A stretch of DNA of 64,000 bases from Pelagivirga sediminicola (GTDB taxonomy: Bacteria > Pseudomonadota > Alphaproteobacteria > Rhodobacterales > Rhodobacteraceae). Below are positions 16,368 through 25,277 of this stretch, in pieces (positions within the stretch are counted from its first letter, which is position 1; the number at the start of each line of letters is the position of its first letter). The stretch spans positions 62,001 through 126,000 of the forward strand of contig NZ_QCYH01000004.1 of NCBI RefSeq assembly GCF_003072125.1, in the 5' to 3' direction. The notes beneath the pieces are model-generated. The model was given only the letters and a program-made list of their open reading frames with translations. It searched no databases and had not been told where the DNA came from. The translations under genes and the position numbers were made by a program.

Positions 16368-17279
16368 ATGCCCCTGACCATGAATCGCGACGTCTTCATC
16401 ACCTGCGCCGTCACCGGCGGCGGCGGCACCCAGGACCGCAGCCCCCATGTGCCCCGCTCGCCCGAGCAGATCGCCGATGCCGCCATCGCCGCCGCCAAGG
16501 CGGGCGCCGCCATCGTGCATTGCCACGTGCGCGACCCGGACACCGGCGCGCCCAGCCGCGATCTGAAGCTCTACCGCGAGTTGACGGAGCGCATCCGCGC
16601 CAGCGACACAGACGTCGTGCTGAACCTGACGGCGGGCATGGGCGGCGACATGGTCTTTGGCGATCCCGAATCGCCCCTGCCGCTGAACGAGAAGGCGTCC
16701 GACATGGTCGGCGCGACCGAGCGCGTGGCTCATGTGGCCGACTGCCTGCCGGAGATCTGCACGCTGGATTGCGGCACGATGAACTTCGCCGAGGCCGATT
16801 ACGTCATGACCAACACGCCCGGCATGCTGACCGCGATGGGTGGCATGATGACCGAACTGGGCGTGAAGCCCGAGATCGAGGCTTTCGACACCGGCCATCT
16901 GTGGTATGCCAAGCAGCTGGTCAAGGACGGCGTGCTGGAGAAGGACGCGCTGGTGCAGCTGTGCATGGGTGTGCCGTGGGGCGCGCCGAACGACATGAAT
17001 ACCTTCATGGCGATGGTGAACAACGTGCCGGACGACTGGAACTGGTCCGCCTTCAGCCTTGGCCGCGACCAGATGCCTTATGTGGCGGCGTCGGTGCTGG
17101 CCGGCGGCAACGTGCGCGTGGGGCTTGAGGATAACCTGATGCTGGACAAGGGCGTTCTGGCCGAGAACCACCAGCTTGTCACCCGCGCCCGCGAGATCAT
17201 CGAGCGGATGGGCGCCAAGGTGATGGGCCCCGCCGATGTGCGCGACAAGCTGCGCCTGACCAAACGCGCCCCGAAGTGA
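16368..17279 (+). CDS. Beta-keto acid cleavage enzyme (3-dehydrocarnitine cleavage type)
   Basis: 303-residue DUF849/BKACE enzyme. This family exchanges acetyl-CoA with a beta-keto acid to give acetoacetate and a new CoA ester. Motifs: ITCAVTGGGGTQDRSPHVP, the zinc-site AAIVHCHVRDPDTG, and VGLEDNLMLDKG. Beside carnitine dehydrogenase, the expected substrate is 3-dehydrocarnitine, giving betainyl-CoA and acetoacetate. The ATG at 16368 follows GAAAGG. First gene of the cluster, 28 bases from the next. Confidence 0.9.
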   Translation: MPLTMNRDVFITCAVTGGGGTQDRSPHVPRSPEQIADAAIAAAKAGAAIVHCHVRDPDTGAPSRDLKLYRELTERIRASDTDVVLNLTAGMGGDMVFGDPESPLPLNEKASDMVGATERVAHVADCLPEICTLDCGTMNFAEADYVMTNTPGMLTAMGGMMTELGVKPEIEAFDTGHLWYAKQLVKDGVLEKDALVQLCMGVPWGAPNDMNTFMAMVNNVPDDWNWSAFSLGRDQMPYVAASVLAGGNVRVGLEDNLMLDKGVLAENHQLVTRAREIIERMGAKVMGPADVRDKLRLTKRAPK

Positions 17280-17307
17280 GCCGCAAGCCAATAGATCGGA
17301 CCACGAT

Positions 17308-18720
17308 ATGACCAAGAAAATGACGGCCGCCATCATCGGCGGCGGCGTGATCGGCGGCGGATGGGCCGCGCGTTTCCTGCTGAACGGCTGGGACGTGCGC
17401 ATCTTCGACCCCGACCTGCAGGCGCAGCGCAAGATCGGCGAGGTGCTGGGCAACGCGCGCCATGCGCTGCCGATGCTGTATGACTACGCCATGCCCGAAG
17501 AGGGCGCGCTCAGCTTCCACGACACGGTGGCCGAGACGGTCGAGGGCGCCGACTGGATCCAGGAAAGCGTGCCCGAGCGGCTCGACATCAAGCACAAGGT
17601 CTATGCCGAGATCCAATCTGTCTGCGCCGAGGATGCGATCATCGGCTCGTCCACCAGCGGCTACAAGCCGAGCGAGTTGCAGCAGGGCGCCGCGCGCCCC
17701 GGCCAGATCATGGTGTGCCACCCGTTCAACCCCGTCTACATCCTGCCCCTGATCGAGATGGTCGGGACCGAGATGAGCGACCCCGCGCTTCTGGACCGCG
17801 CGTCGGAACTGCTGACCTCCGTCGGCCTCTATCCGCTGCGCGTGCGCAAGGAGATCGACGCGCATATCGCCGACCGCTTCCTTGAGGCCGTTTGGCGCGA
17901 GGCGCTTTGGCTCATCAAGGACGGCATCGCCACGACCGAGGAGATCGACAATGCGATCCGCTATGGCTTCGGCATCCGCTGGGCGCAGATGGGCCTGTTC
18001 GAGACCTACCGCGTCGCTGGCGGCGAGGCCGGGATGAAACACTTCATCGACCAGTTTGGCCCCTGCCTGCAGTGGCCCTGGACCAAGCTGATGGACGTGC
18101 CCGAACTGACGGACGAGCTGGCGCAGATGATCGCCGATCAGTCCGACGACCAGTCCGGCCACCTGACCATCCGCCAGCTGGAGCGCAAGCGCGACGGCAA
18201 CCTGATCGCCATGATGCGCAGCCTCAAACAGCAGGGCAACGCGTCCGGACGGCTGCTGAACGAGCATGAGAAAACGCTGCGGCCCGAATTGCAGGAAGGC
18301 AACCCGATGCTCAGCCTGCGCCGCACGATCCCCGTCGACTGGACGGACGCGAATGGCCACATGAACGAGGGGCGCTATGGCCAGATCTTCTCGGACGCAG
18401 CCGAGGAGGTGATGGCCTTCGTCGGCGCCGATGACGACTACGTCGCAAACGGCCTGAGCTATTTCACCGTCGAGACGACCACGAAATATCTGGCCGAAAC
18501 CCACGCGGGCGAGGCGGTCGAGGTGCATACGCGCGTGACCGAAGGCAAGGGCAAGAAGCTGCGCTGCATGCATGAGATGCGCCGCGCCAAGGATGGCGAA
18601 ATCCTCGCCACCTGCGACCAGTTCATGCTGCATGTCAGCCTCGAGACCCGCCGCACCTGCGATCCCGCCCCCGAAGTCGCCGCCCGCGTCGAAGCGCTGG
18701 CCGCCGCACACCAGGAGTGA
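17308..18720 (+). CDS. L-carnitine 3-dehydrogenase fused to acyl-CoA thioesterase
   Basis: 470-residue two-domain protein. Residues 1-315 are a 3-hydroxyacyl-CoA dehydrogenase-like NAD enzyme (AAIIGGGVIGGGWAARFLLN; catalytic His in VCHPFNPVYILPLIE). Residues 330-470 are a hot-dog 4HBT thioesterase (VDWTDANGHMNEGRYGQI, with the Asp-x-Asn-x-His-x-Asn pattern). The first domain oxidises carnitine to 3-dehydrocarnitine; the second would hydrolyse betainyl-CoA from the preceding BKACE to glycine betaine. Such fusions are known in carnitine clusters of Rhizobiales and Roseobacters. Confidence 0.92.
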   Translation: MTKKMTAAIIGGGVIGGGWAARFLLNGWDVRIFDPDLQAQRKIGEVLGNARHALPMLYDYAMPEEGALSFHDTVAETVEGADWIQESVPERLDIKHKVYAEIQSVCAEDAIIGSSTSGYKPSELQQGAARPGQIMVCHPFNPVYILPLIEMVGTEMSDPALLDRASELLTSVGLYPLRVRKEIDAHIADRFLEAVWREALWLIKDGIATTEEIDNAIRYGFGIRWAQMGLFETYRVAGGEAGMKHFIDQFGPCLQWPWTKLMDVPELTDELAQMIADQSDDQSGHLTIRQLERKRDGNLIAMMRSLKQQGNASGRLLNEHEKTLRPELQEGNPMLSLRRTIPVDWTDANGHMNEGRYGQIFSDAAEEVMAFVGADDDYVANGLSYFTVETTTKYLAETHAGEAVEVHTRVTEGKGKKLRCMHEMRRAKDGEILATCDQFMLHVSLETRRTCDPAPEVAARVEALAAAHQE

Positions 18721-18725
18721 CCCCA

Positions 18726-19886
18726 ATGAATTTCGGATTGACCGACGAACAGGAAATGATCGTCTCGACCGTGCGCAGCTTTGTCGAGAACGAGATTTAT
18801 CCCCACGAGGCCGAGGTCGAGCGCACCGGCGAGGTGCCGCCCGAACTGGCCGAAAAGATCAAGCAAAAGACGCTGGATCTGGGCTTCTACGCCTGCAACT
18901 TCCCCGAGGAGGTCGGCGGCGCGGGGCTGTCGCACCTCGAATTCGCATTGGTCGAGCGCGAGCTTGGCCGCGGCTCCATGGCGCTGACGCATTTCTTTGG
19001 CCGCCCGCAGAATATCCTGATGGCCTGCGAAGGCGAGCAGCGCGAGAAGTATCTCCTGCCCGCCGTGCGCGGCGAGCGGATGGACGCGCTGGCCATGACC
19101 GAGCCGGGCGCCGGATCGGACGTACGCGGCATGAAGTGCAGCGCCAAACGCGACGGCGGCGACTGGGTGCTGAACGGTACCAAGCACTTCATCTCGGGCG
19201 CCGATCATGCCGATTTCGTCATCGTTTTCGTCGCCACCGGCGAGGATCAGACGCCGCGCGGACCCAAGAAACGGATCACGACCTTCCTCGTCGATCGCGG
19301 CACGCCGGGCTTTACCATCCGCGACGGATACCGCTCGGTCAGCCATCGTGGCTACAAGAACATGATCCTTGATTTCGACAATTGCCGCCTGCCGGATGCG
19401 CAGGTGCTGGGCGAGGTTGATGGCGGTTTTGCGGTGATGAACGAGTGGCTTTATGCCACGCGCATCACGGTTGCCACCAACTCTGTCGGGCGCGCGCGTC
19501 GGTGTTTCGATCTGGCGCTGAATTATGCCGCCGAGCGCGAACAGTTTGGCCAGCCGATCGGCAAGAACCAGGGCATCAGCTTTCAGATTGCCGACATGAT
19601 CACCGAAATCGACGCGGCCGACTGGCTGACCCTGTCGTCGGCCTGGCGCCTCGATCAGGGGTTGCCCGCCAACCGCGAGATCGCCTCGGCCAAGCTTTAT
19701 GCGACCGAAATGCTGGCGCGTGTCACCGACACCACGCTGCAGATCTATGGCGGCATGGGCCTGATGGACGATTTCCCGATCGAGCGCTTCTGGCGCGATG
19801 CGCGGGTCGAGCGGATCTGGGACGGCACATCCGAAATCCAGCGCCACATCATCAGCCGCGAGTTGCTGCGCCCCCTGGGGGCCTGA
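18726..19886 (+). CDS. Acyl-CoA dehydrogenase of the carnitine cluster
   Basis: 386-residue FAD enzyme with N-terminal helical domain, middle domain (AMTEPGAGSDVRGMKC) and C-terminal domain. In this cluster it plausibly oxidises gamma-butyrobetainyl-CoA to crotonobetainyl-CoA (or runs the reverse CaiA-like step). At the position of the usual catalytic Glu (YEGT in MCAD-type enzymes) it reads IWDGTSEIQR, an Asp. The ATG at 18726 follows the previous stop by 5 bases. It is the last gene before a hairpin. Confidence 0.85.
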   Translation: MNFGLTDEQEMIVSTVRSFVENEIYPHEAEVERTGEVPPELAEKIKQKTLDLGFYACNFPEEVGGAGLSHLEFALVERELGRGSMALTHFFGRPQNILMACEGEQREKYLLPAVRGERMDALAMTEPGAGSDVRGMKCSAKRDGGDWVLNGTKHFISGADHADFVIVFVATGEDQTPRGPKKRITTFLVDRGTPGFTIRDGYRSVSHRGYKNMILDFDNCRLPDAQVLGEVDGGFAVMNEWLYATRITVATNSVGRARRCFDLALNYAAEREQFGQPIGKNQGISFQIADMITEIDAADWLTLSSAWRLDQGLPANREIASAKLYATEMLARVTDTTLQIYGGMGLMDDFPIERFWRDARVERIWDGTSEIQRHIISRELLRPLGA

Positions 19887-19942
19887 CAGTGGCCGCTCCA
19901 AGAAACCCCGGCCTTCGGCGAGGGAGACCGGAGCGAAAATAA

Positions 19943-19970
19943 AGAGGGGGGCCATTCCGGCGCCCCCTCT
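19943..19970 (+). terminator. Hairpin after the acyl-CoA dehydrogenase gene
   Basis: AGAGGGGG (19943-19950) pairs with CCCCCTCT (19963-19970), extended by GCC/GGC with one bulged base around loop ATTCC. No T-run follows, so it may be a weak terminator or an mRNA 3' stabiliser. It lies about 55 bases after the stop codon. Confidence 0.5.
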
Positions 19971-20132
19971 CGAAAGGCGAAACCTTTTCTCCTTGCACGG
20001 TCATCGGCGTCCCCGCCTGTACCGTGCATCCATACTGGACAAGAGTGGTTAATCATGCGTTACCGCCCGCTTCTTCTTGCAAAAAAATATCCTCGCCGAA
20101 GGCATGAAAACTCTTGATGAGGAGCATCCGAC

Positions 20133-22172
20133 ATGACGCGTGACCTCTCGCGCCTGATCCGGCCCAAATCCATCGCAGTCATCGGCGGCGGCGTGTGGTG
20201 CGCCTCGGTGATCGAACAATGCCGCCGCATGGGCTTTGACGGCCCCGTATGGCCGGTGCATCCCAAGCGCGCCGAAATGGGCGGGCTGAAGGCCTATCCC
20301 TCGCTGGACGATCTGCCGGGCGTGCCCGATGCCGCCTTTATCGGTGTGAACCGCAGCGCGACCATCGACACGGTGCAGGGCCTCGGCGCGATGGGCGCGG
20401 GCGGCGCGGTCTGTTTCGCCAGCGGCTTTCGCGAGGCGCAGGCCGAGATGGGGGACGGCGATGCCCTGCAGGACCGTCTGCTGGAGGCGGCGGGTGATAT
20501 GCCAATCATCGGGCCCAATTGCTATGGCTTCATCAACTATCTGGACGGCGCGCTTCTGTGGCCGGATCAGCATGGCGGCACCCGCTGCGATCGGGGCGTC
20601 GCGCTGGTCACGCAAAGCTCCAACATTGCGATCAATCTGACGATGCAGGCGCGCGGCCTGCCGCTGGCCTATGTTGCGACGGCGGGCAATCAGGCGCAGA
20701 CCGGCCTAGCCGAGATCGGCCGCGCGCTGCTGGAGGATAGCCGCGTGACGGCGCTGGGCCTGCATGTCGAGGGCGTCGGCGATCTGGCCGCGTTCGAGGC
20801 GCTGGCGGATCGCGCCCGCGCCCTCGGCAAGCCGATCGTCGCGCTCAAGGTCGGCAAATCGGCGCAGGCGCGCACGGCGACGGTGTCGCATACCGCCTCG
20901 CTGGCCGGCAGCGACGCGGGCGCGCGGGCGCTGTTGCGGCGACTGGGGATCGCGCAGGTCGATAGCCTGCCCAAGATGCTGGAGACGCTGAAGCTGCTGC
21001 ATCTGGCCGGGCCGCTGCCGTCGAATCGCATCATCTCGATGTCCTGCTCGGGCGGAGAGGCCAGCCTGATGGCCGACGCCGCGGTCGGGCGCGACGTGAC
21101 GTTCCCGCCGCTGGACGGCGTGCAGCACGCCGCCCTTCGCGCGGCGCTGGGGCCGATGGTGGCGCTGGCCAACCCCTTGGATTATCACACGTTCATCTGG
21201 GATGACGTGCCCGCGATGACCGAGGCGTTTACCGCCGCCCTGTCCGGTGACGTGGCGCTGGGCTGTCTTGTGGTGGATTTCCCGCGCACCGACAGGTGCA
21301 GCGATGCCGCCTGGGATTGCACCCTTGCCGCCGGCGCCGCCGCCAGCCGCGCCACGGGCAGGCCGCTGGCCTTCGTTGCCACCCTGCCGGAGAACCTGAG
21401 CGAGGCGGTCGCGCGCCGCGTGACGGAGGCCGGGCTGATCCCGCTTCTGGGCATCGAGGAGGCGATGATCGCGATCGAGGCTGCTGCCGCGCTGGGCGGC
21501 CAACGCGCCGCCACCGCGCCCGTGCTTTTGCCCGGCGATGATGGCCTGGCCAAGGTGTTGAGCGAAGCCGCCAGCAAGGCCGCGCTGGCCGCGCATGGCG
21601 TGGACGTGCCGCAGGCCCGGCGCGTGGAGGCGTCAGGATTGCAGGCGGCGGCGGGCGCCATACCTCTGCCGCTGGTCTTGAAAGGCGAGGGCTTCGCGCA
21701 CAAGACCGAGGCGGGCGCGGTGGCGCTGAACCTTGCCACGTCGGACGCGGTGATGGCGGCGGCGGGCCGCATGGGCGCGCCGGCCTACCTGCTGGAGGAG
21801 ATGATCACCGGCGCTGTCGCCGAGCTGTTGATTGGCGTCGTGCGCGACCCGGCGCATGGCCTCATCCTGACGCTCGCGGCGGGCGGCGTTCTGACAGAGA
21901 TCCTGCAGGACAGCGCCTCGCTGATCCTGCCCGTCACCGAGGATGACATCACGGAGGCGCTTCAATCCTTGCGCATCGCGCCGATGCTGGCGGGGTATCG
22001 CGGCCAGCCGGGCGCAGACCGCGCGGCGATTGTGCGCGCCGTCATGGCGGTGCAGGATTACGTGACCGAGAACGCCGCCCAACTGCAAGAGGTCGAGATC
22101 AACCCGCTCATTTGCACGCAAACCCGCGCCGTCGCCGCTGACGCGCTGATTAGAACTGGAGAGAAACCATGA
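20133..22172 (+). CDS. NDP-forming acyl-CoA synthetase (acetate-CoA ligase family)
   Basis: 679-residue fused protein: CoA-binding domain (1-130, KSIAVIGGGVWCASVIE), two succinyl-CoA-ligase-like domains (150-450, with the phosphohistidine region VSHTASLAGSD) and a C-terminal ATP-grasp domain (460-679, PLVLKGEGFAHKTEAGAVAL). It forms an acyl-CoA while hydrolysing ATP to ADP. Its overlap with the CaiD-like gene (ATGA) and position in the carnitine cluster suggest activation of gamma-butyrobetaine, crotonobetaine or carnitine; substrate not proven. GAGGAG precedes the ATG. Confidence 0.87.
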   Translation: MTRDLSRLIRPKSIAVIGGGVWCASVIEQCRRMGFDGPVWPVHPKRAEMGGLKAYPSLDDLPGVPDAAFIGVNRSATIDTVQGLGAMGAGGAVCFASGFREAQAEMGDGDALQDRLLEAAGDMPIIGPNCYGFINYLDGALLWPDQHGGTRCDRGVALVTQSSNIAINLTMQARGLPLAYVATAGNQAQTGLAEIGRALLEDSRVTALGLHVEGVGDLAAFEALADRARALGKPIVALKVGKSAQARTATVSHTASLAGSDAGARALLRRLGIAQVDSLPKMLETLKLLHLAGPLPSNRIISMSCSGGEASLMADAAVGRDVTFPPLDGVQHAALRAALGPMVALANPLDYHTFIWDDVPAMTEAFTAALSGDVALGCLVVDFPRTDRCSDAAWDCTLAAGAAASRATGRPLAFVATLPENLSEAVARRVTEAGLIPLLGIEEAMIAIEAAAALGGQRAATAPVLLPGDDGLAKVLSEAASKAALAAHGVDVPQARRVEASGLQAAAGAIPLPLVLKGEGFAHKTEAGAVALNLATSDAVMAAAGRMGAPAYLLEEMITGAVAELLIGVVRDPAHGLILTLAAGGVLTEILQDSASLILPVTEDDITEALQSLRIAPMLAGYRGQPGADRAAIVRAVMAVQDYVTENAAQLQEVEINPLICTQTRAVAADALIRTGEKP

Positions 22173-22954
22173 CAGACAGCCCCATCAAGACCGAAACGCG
22201 CGGCCATGTGCTGGAAGTGACGCTGGACCGGCCCAAGGCCAACGCCATTGATCTGAAAACCAGCCGCCTCATGGGCGAGGTGTTCCGCGATTTTCGCGAT
22301 GACGACAACCTGCGCGTCGCGGTTCTGACCGGCGGCGGCGAGAAATTCTTTTGCCCCGGCTGGGATCTGAAGGCCGCCGCAGATGGCGATGCGGTTGACG
22401 GCGATTACGGCGTCGGCGGCTTCGGCGGCCTGCAGGAGCTGCGCGGTCTGAACAAGCCGGTGATTGCCGCCGTCAACGGCATCTGCTGTGGCGGCGGGCT
22501 TGAACTGGCGCTGGGTGCGGATATCATCCTGGCCGCCGACCACGCGCAATTCGCGCTGCCCGAGATCAATTCCGGCACGGTGGCCGACGCGGCCAGCGTC
22601 AAGCTGCCCAAGCGCATTCCCTATCATATCGCGATGGAAATGCTGCTGACCGGTCGCTGGATCGACGCGGAAGAGGCGGCGCGCTGGGGCCTCGTCAACC
22701 GGGTTCTGCCCGCCGCCGACCTGATGGACGAGGCGCGCAAGATGGCAGATGAACTGGCGGGCGGCCCGCCGCTTGTCTATGCGGCGTTGAAGGAGATCGT
22801 GCGCGACGCCGAAGGCAAGGATTTCCAGACCGTGATGAACAAGATCGCGCGCAGCCAGTACGAGACTGTCGAGCGGCTGTATAATTCCGAGGATCAGCTG
22901 GAAGGCGCCCGCGCCTTCGCCGAAAAGCGTGATCCGGTCTGGAAAGGCCGCTAA
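22169..22954 (+). CDS. CaiD-like enoyl-CoA hydratase (carnitinyl-CoA dehydratase)
   Basis: 261-residue crotonase-fold enzyme. Strong local identity to E. coli CaiD is recognisable: VTLDRPKANAIDLKTSRLMG, KFFCPGWDLKAAA, VIAAVNGICCGGGLELALGA, and the identical ending FAEKRDPVWKGR. It would hydrate crotonobetainyl-CoA to carnitinyl-CoA. The start overlaps the acyl-CoA synthetase stop by 4 bases, so the two proteins are coupled. Last gene of the cluster. Confidence 0.9.
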   Translation: MTDSPIKTETRGHVLEVTLDRPKANAIDLKTSRLMGEVFRDFRDDDNLRVAVLTGGGEKFFCPGWDLKAAADGDAVDGDYGVGGFGGLQELRGLNKPVIAAVNGICCGGGLELALGADIILAADHAQFALPEINSGTVADAASVKLPKRIPYHIAMEMLLTGRWIDAEEAARWGLVNRVLPAADLMDEARKMADELAGGPPLVYAALKEIVRDAEGKDFQTVMNKIARSQYETVERLYNSEDQLEGARAFAEKRDPVWKGR

Positions 22955-23076
22955 GCGCACAATTGGGCCGCGCCGCACGCCTGCGCGGCCCAATGCTCAC
23001 CAAACCCTTGTATTGGCGATGACAGCCCGCCGGAAAAGTGGTATCTGTCGAAAATTGCGTGGGGGTGACGGTTTAA

Positions 23077-24120
23077 GTGAAACAAAAAGACGTGAGTGGT
23101 CTGACCTGGCATGTGACGCCGGATCTGCTGGGATTTATGGATCGTGAGGGACGGTTTGTCGAAACCAACCCCGCGTGGCTGCGTGTTCTGGGATATACCG
23201 AGGCCGAGCTCGAAAACTGTCATTTTATCGATCTGATCCATCCGGACGACATGATGCGCACGCAACTGAACTTTGACCGGGTCAGTGCCGGGCTGCCCGT
23301 GCTGAACTTCGTCAACCGGTACCGGCGCAAGGATGGCGATTACGAATGGATCTCGTGGCACTCCGTGCCGGAGGACAAGCTTTTCTTCTGCTCGGGCCGC
23401 TGCGTCACGGACGAAAAGGCGAACGAGGCCGCGCTCAAGACCCGCGATGACGAGGCGAAGCTGCGCGAGCAGTTCATCGCCGTGCTGGGCCATGACGTGC
23501 GCAACCCGCTGGCCGCGATCAACGCCGCCGCGCGTGTGATCGGGCGCGCGACCGAGGATGCGCAGGTCCATGAAATGCTGGGCTCGATCGAGGGGTCGAG
23601 CGGTCGGATCGCGCGGCTGATCGACGATGTGATGGATTTCGCCCGTGCGCGGCTGGGCGGGGGCATGAATATCGACCGGGATGGCGAATATGATGTGAAG
23701 CCGATCCTTGAGCATACGGCGCAGGAAATCAGCCTTGCGCATCCCGATATCGAGATCATTACCGAATACGATTTCTGCGATCCGATCCATTGCGACGCGG
23801 ACCGCATGGCGCAGCTTGTCTCGAACCTGCTTGCCAATGCGGTCACCCATGGCGAGCCGGGCGCGCCCGTCACGATGGGCGCCAAGGACCACGACGGATG
23901 GTTCTACCTGTGGGTCGCCAATCGCGGCGAACCGATTCCGCCCGAAGCCCGCGAGATGCTATTCGAGCCCTATACCCGCGCCGATCTGCGCCAATCACAG
24001 CAAGGTCTGGGGCTGGGCCTGTTCATCGCGCGCGAAATCGCGCGCGGCCATGGCGGCGAGTTGACGGTCGAATCGGATGACGAACGCACGGTCTTCACCT
24101 TCAGCATGAAGCGGCTTTGA
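23077..24120 (+). CDS. Soluble PAS-domain sensor histidine kinase
   Basis: 347-residue kinase without membrane segments. Residues 8-125 form a PAS domain (LLGFMDREGRFVETNPAWLR, with FVNRYRRKDGDYEWISWH as the PAC end). The HisKA box is VLGHDVRNPLAAINAAARVI with the phospho-acceptor His. The ATPase has N box (LVSNLLANAVTHG) and G box (GLGLGLFIAREIARGHGG). The start is a GTG with a weak ribosome site. No response regulator is nearby, so its partner is elsewhere. Confidence 0.9.
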   Translation: MKQKDVSGLTWHVTPDLLGFMDREGRFVETNPAWLRVLGYTEAELENCHFIDLIHPDDMMRTQLNFDRVSAGLPVLNFVNRYRRKDGDYEWISWHSVPEDKLFFCSGRCVTDEKANEAALKTRDDEAKLREQFIAVLGHDVRNPLAAINAAARVIGRATEDAQVHEMLGSIEGSSGRIARLIDDVMDFARARLGGGMNIDRDGEYDVKPILEHTAQEISLAHPDIEIITEYDFCDPIHCDADRMAQLVSNLLANAVTHGEPGAPVTMGAKDHDGWFYLWVANRGEPIPPEAREMLFEPYTRADLRQSQQGLGLGLFIAREIARGHGGELTVESDDERTVFTFSMKRL

Positions 24121-24127
24121 CCGCCCG

Positions 24128-24244
24128 CTAAAGCGTTTCGCCTTTAACCTGAGACATCAGATAAAGGTGAAATGCACACGACGCTGATATGTCGCGCGCG
24201 TTTCGCGAAAATCGGTGATTCAGGTTTTTCGCGAAACGCTTTAG
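24128..24244. repeat. Long inverted repeat with AAAGCGTTTCGC ends
   Basis: The left arm (24128-24152) and right arm (24220-24244) are imperfect inverted copies; the outer CTAAAGCGTTTCGC / GCGAAACGCTTTAG part is perfect. Between them are 67 bases holding the palindrome TTTCGCGAAA (24201-24210). It fills almost the whole gap between two convergent genes (stop at 24120 and 24249). It could be a bidirectional terminator or a member of a dispersed palindromic repeat family. Confidence 0.75.
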
Positions 24245-24248
24245 CCGA

Positions 24249-25277
24249 TCAATCGGTGACGACCGCGCGCTGTTCCTCCAGCCCCATGGACACCAGCAGC
24301 GGCGTGTCGGCCTGCCGCGCCTGAAACGCCTCCTTGCTGTCCATACCGCCCCAGCCCGCCGCGACCAGCGATTGCGCCACCGCCCCTCCCAGCGTGTTGC
24401 CCGGCCCGGTGACGATGAACATGTCGGGCGCGAATTCGCGCGCCGCGATCTGGATCGCGCGGGTGAAGTCGTAAGGCTCCGTCACCTGATGGCCCAGCGT
24501 GTAGTCGTAAAGCGCGCTTGTGTCGGTGGCGCCCGGCCACCAGATCGCGCCGCGCCCGTCGATCATGGGCAGCTCTGGCTGATGAAACAGGGACGCGGGC
24601 AGGGCGTCTCGCCCTTGCTGCGCCACGGGCCCTTGCAGGTGAGTATGGAACGCCGCGTGATGCGGCAGGCGCATCGGGAACCGCTCATCAAGGCGCGGCA
24701 CGGCGGCCTCGAACGCCTTCAGCCCCGCCTCGTCGCCCGCCAGCACCAGCATTCCGCCGAGATCGATGGACAGGCGCAGCACGGCGTCGCCTGCGTCGAT
24801 CTGCGCCACTGTCGCCAGCAGGTCGGCCTTGCGCGCAGGATCAGCGCGCCAGTCGGGGCCGATGCAGGGATAGACCAGCTGCCCGCCGATGGAGGCCTCC
24901 TGCATGAGGCGGCCCATGGTGTTGACCACCTGAAACCCGCCTTCCGCGTCCAGCGCGCCCGCGGCGGCCAGCGCGATATACCAGCCCATCGAATTGCCGG
25001 TGACGGCGACCAGCTCGATATCCTCGGCCAGCGCGCGGCGGTCCAGATAGGAGGCGGCGTAGATCAGCGGCGAGGCGGCATCGCCCACGGTGTGAACCGC
25101 ATTGGAAAACCGCTCGGCGCCGTCCAGTTCGGTCACTGGCGTCTGGCCTTCGGCGCGGCGCAGGTCGTCGAACGTGTCCAGCAGCGGATGGCCCGCGTGA
25201 TGGCGCTGCAGATAGCCCAGCTCGGGCTTGTTATAGGTGCCCCGTCCGGGGCAGATCAGAACGGCGCGGCACGTCAT
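24249..25277 (-). CDS. FabD-like acyltransferase domain protein
   Basis: 342-residue protein of the malonyl-CoA:ACP acyltransferase fold. The nucleophile elbow reads VAVTGNSMGWYIALAAAG (GxSxG with Asn before Ser where FabD has His), a catalytic His is likely in LPHHAAFHTHLQ, and GPGNTLGGAVAQSL closes the domain. It starts within the last codons of the fused E1 gene (4-base overlap), so the two are made together. Not housekeeping FabD; acyl donor and acceptor unknown. Confidence 0.78.
   Translation of the reverse strand: MTCRAVLICPGRGTYNKPELGYLQRHHAGHPLLDTFDDLRRAEGQTPVTELDGAERFSNAVHTVGDAASPLIYAASYLDRRALAEDIELVAVTGNSMGWYIALAAAGALDAEGGFQVVNTMGRLMQEASIGGQLVYPCIGPDWRADPARKADLLATVAQIDAGDAVLRLSIDLGGMLVLAGDEAGLKAFEAAVPRLDERFPMRLPHHAAFHTHLQGPVAQQGRDALPASLFHQPELPMIDGRGAIWWPGATDTSALYDYTLGHQVTEPYDFTRAIQIAAREFAPDMFIVTGPGNTLGGAVAQSLVAAGWGGMDSKEAFQARQADTPLLVSMGLEEQRAVVTD

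Noticed and set aside
24128..24244. CRISPR repeat unit
   Set aside because: Only two arms in inverted, not direct, orientation, with no spacer series and no cas genes in the window.
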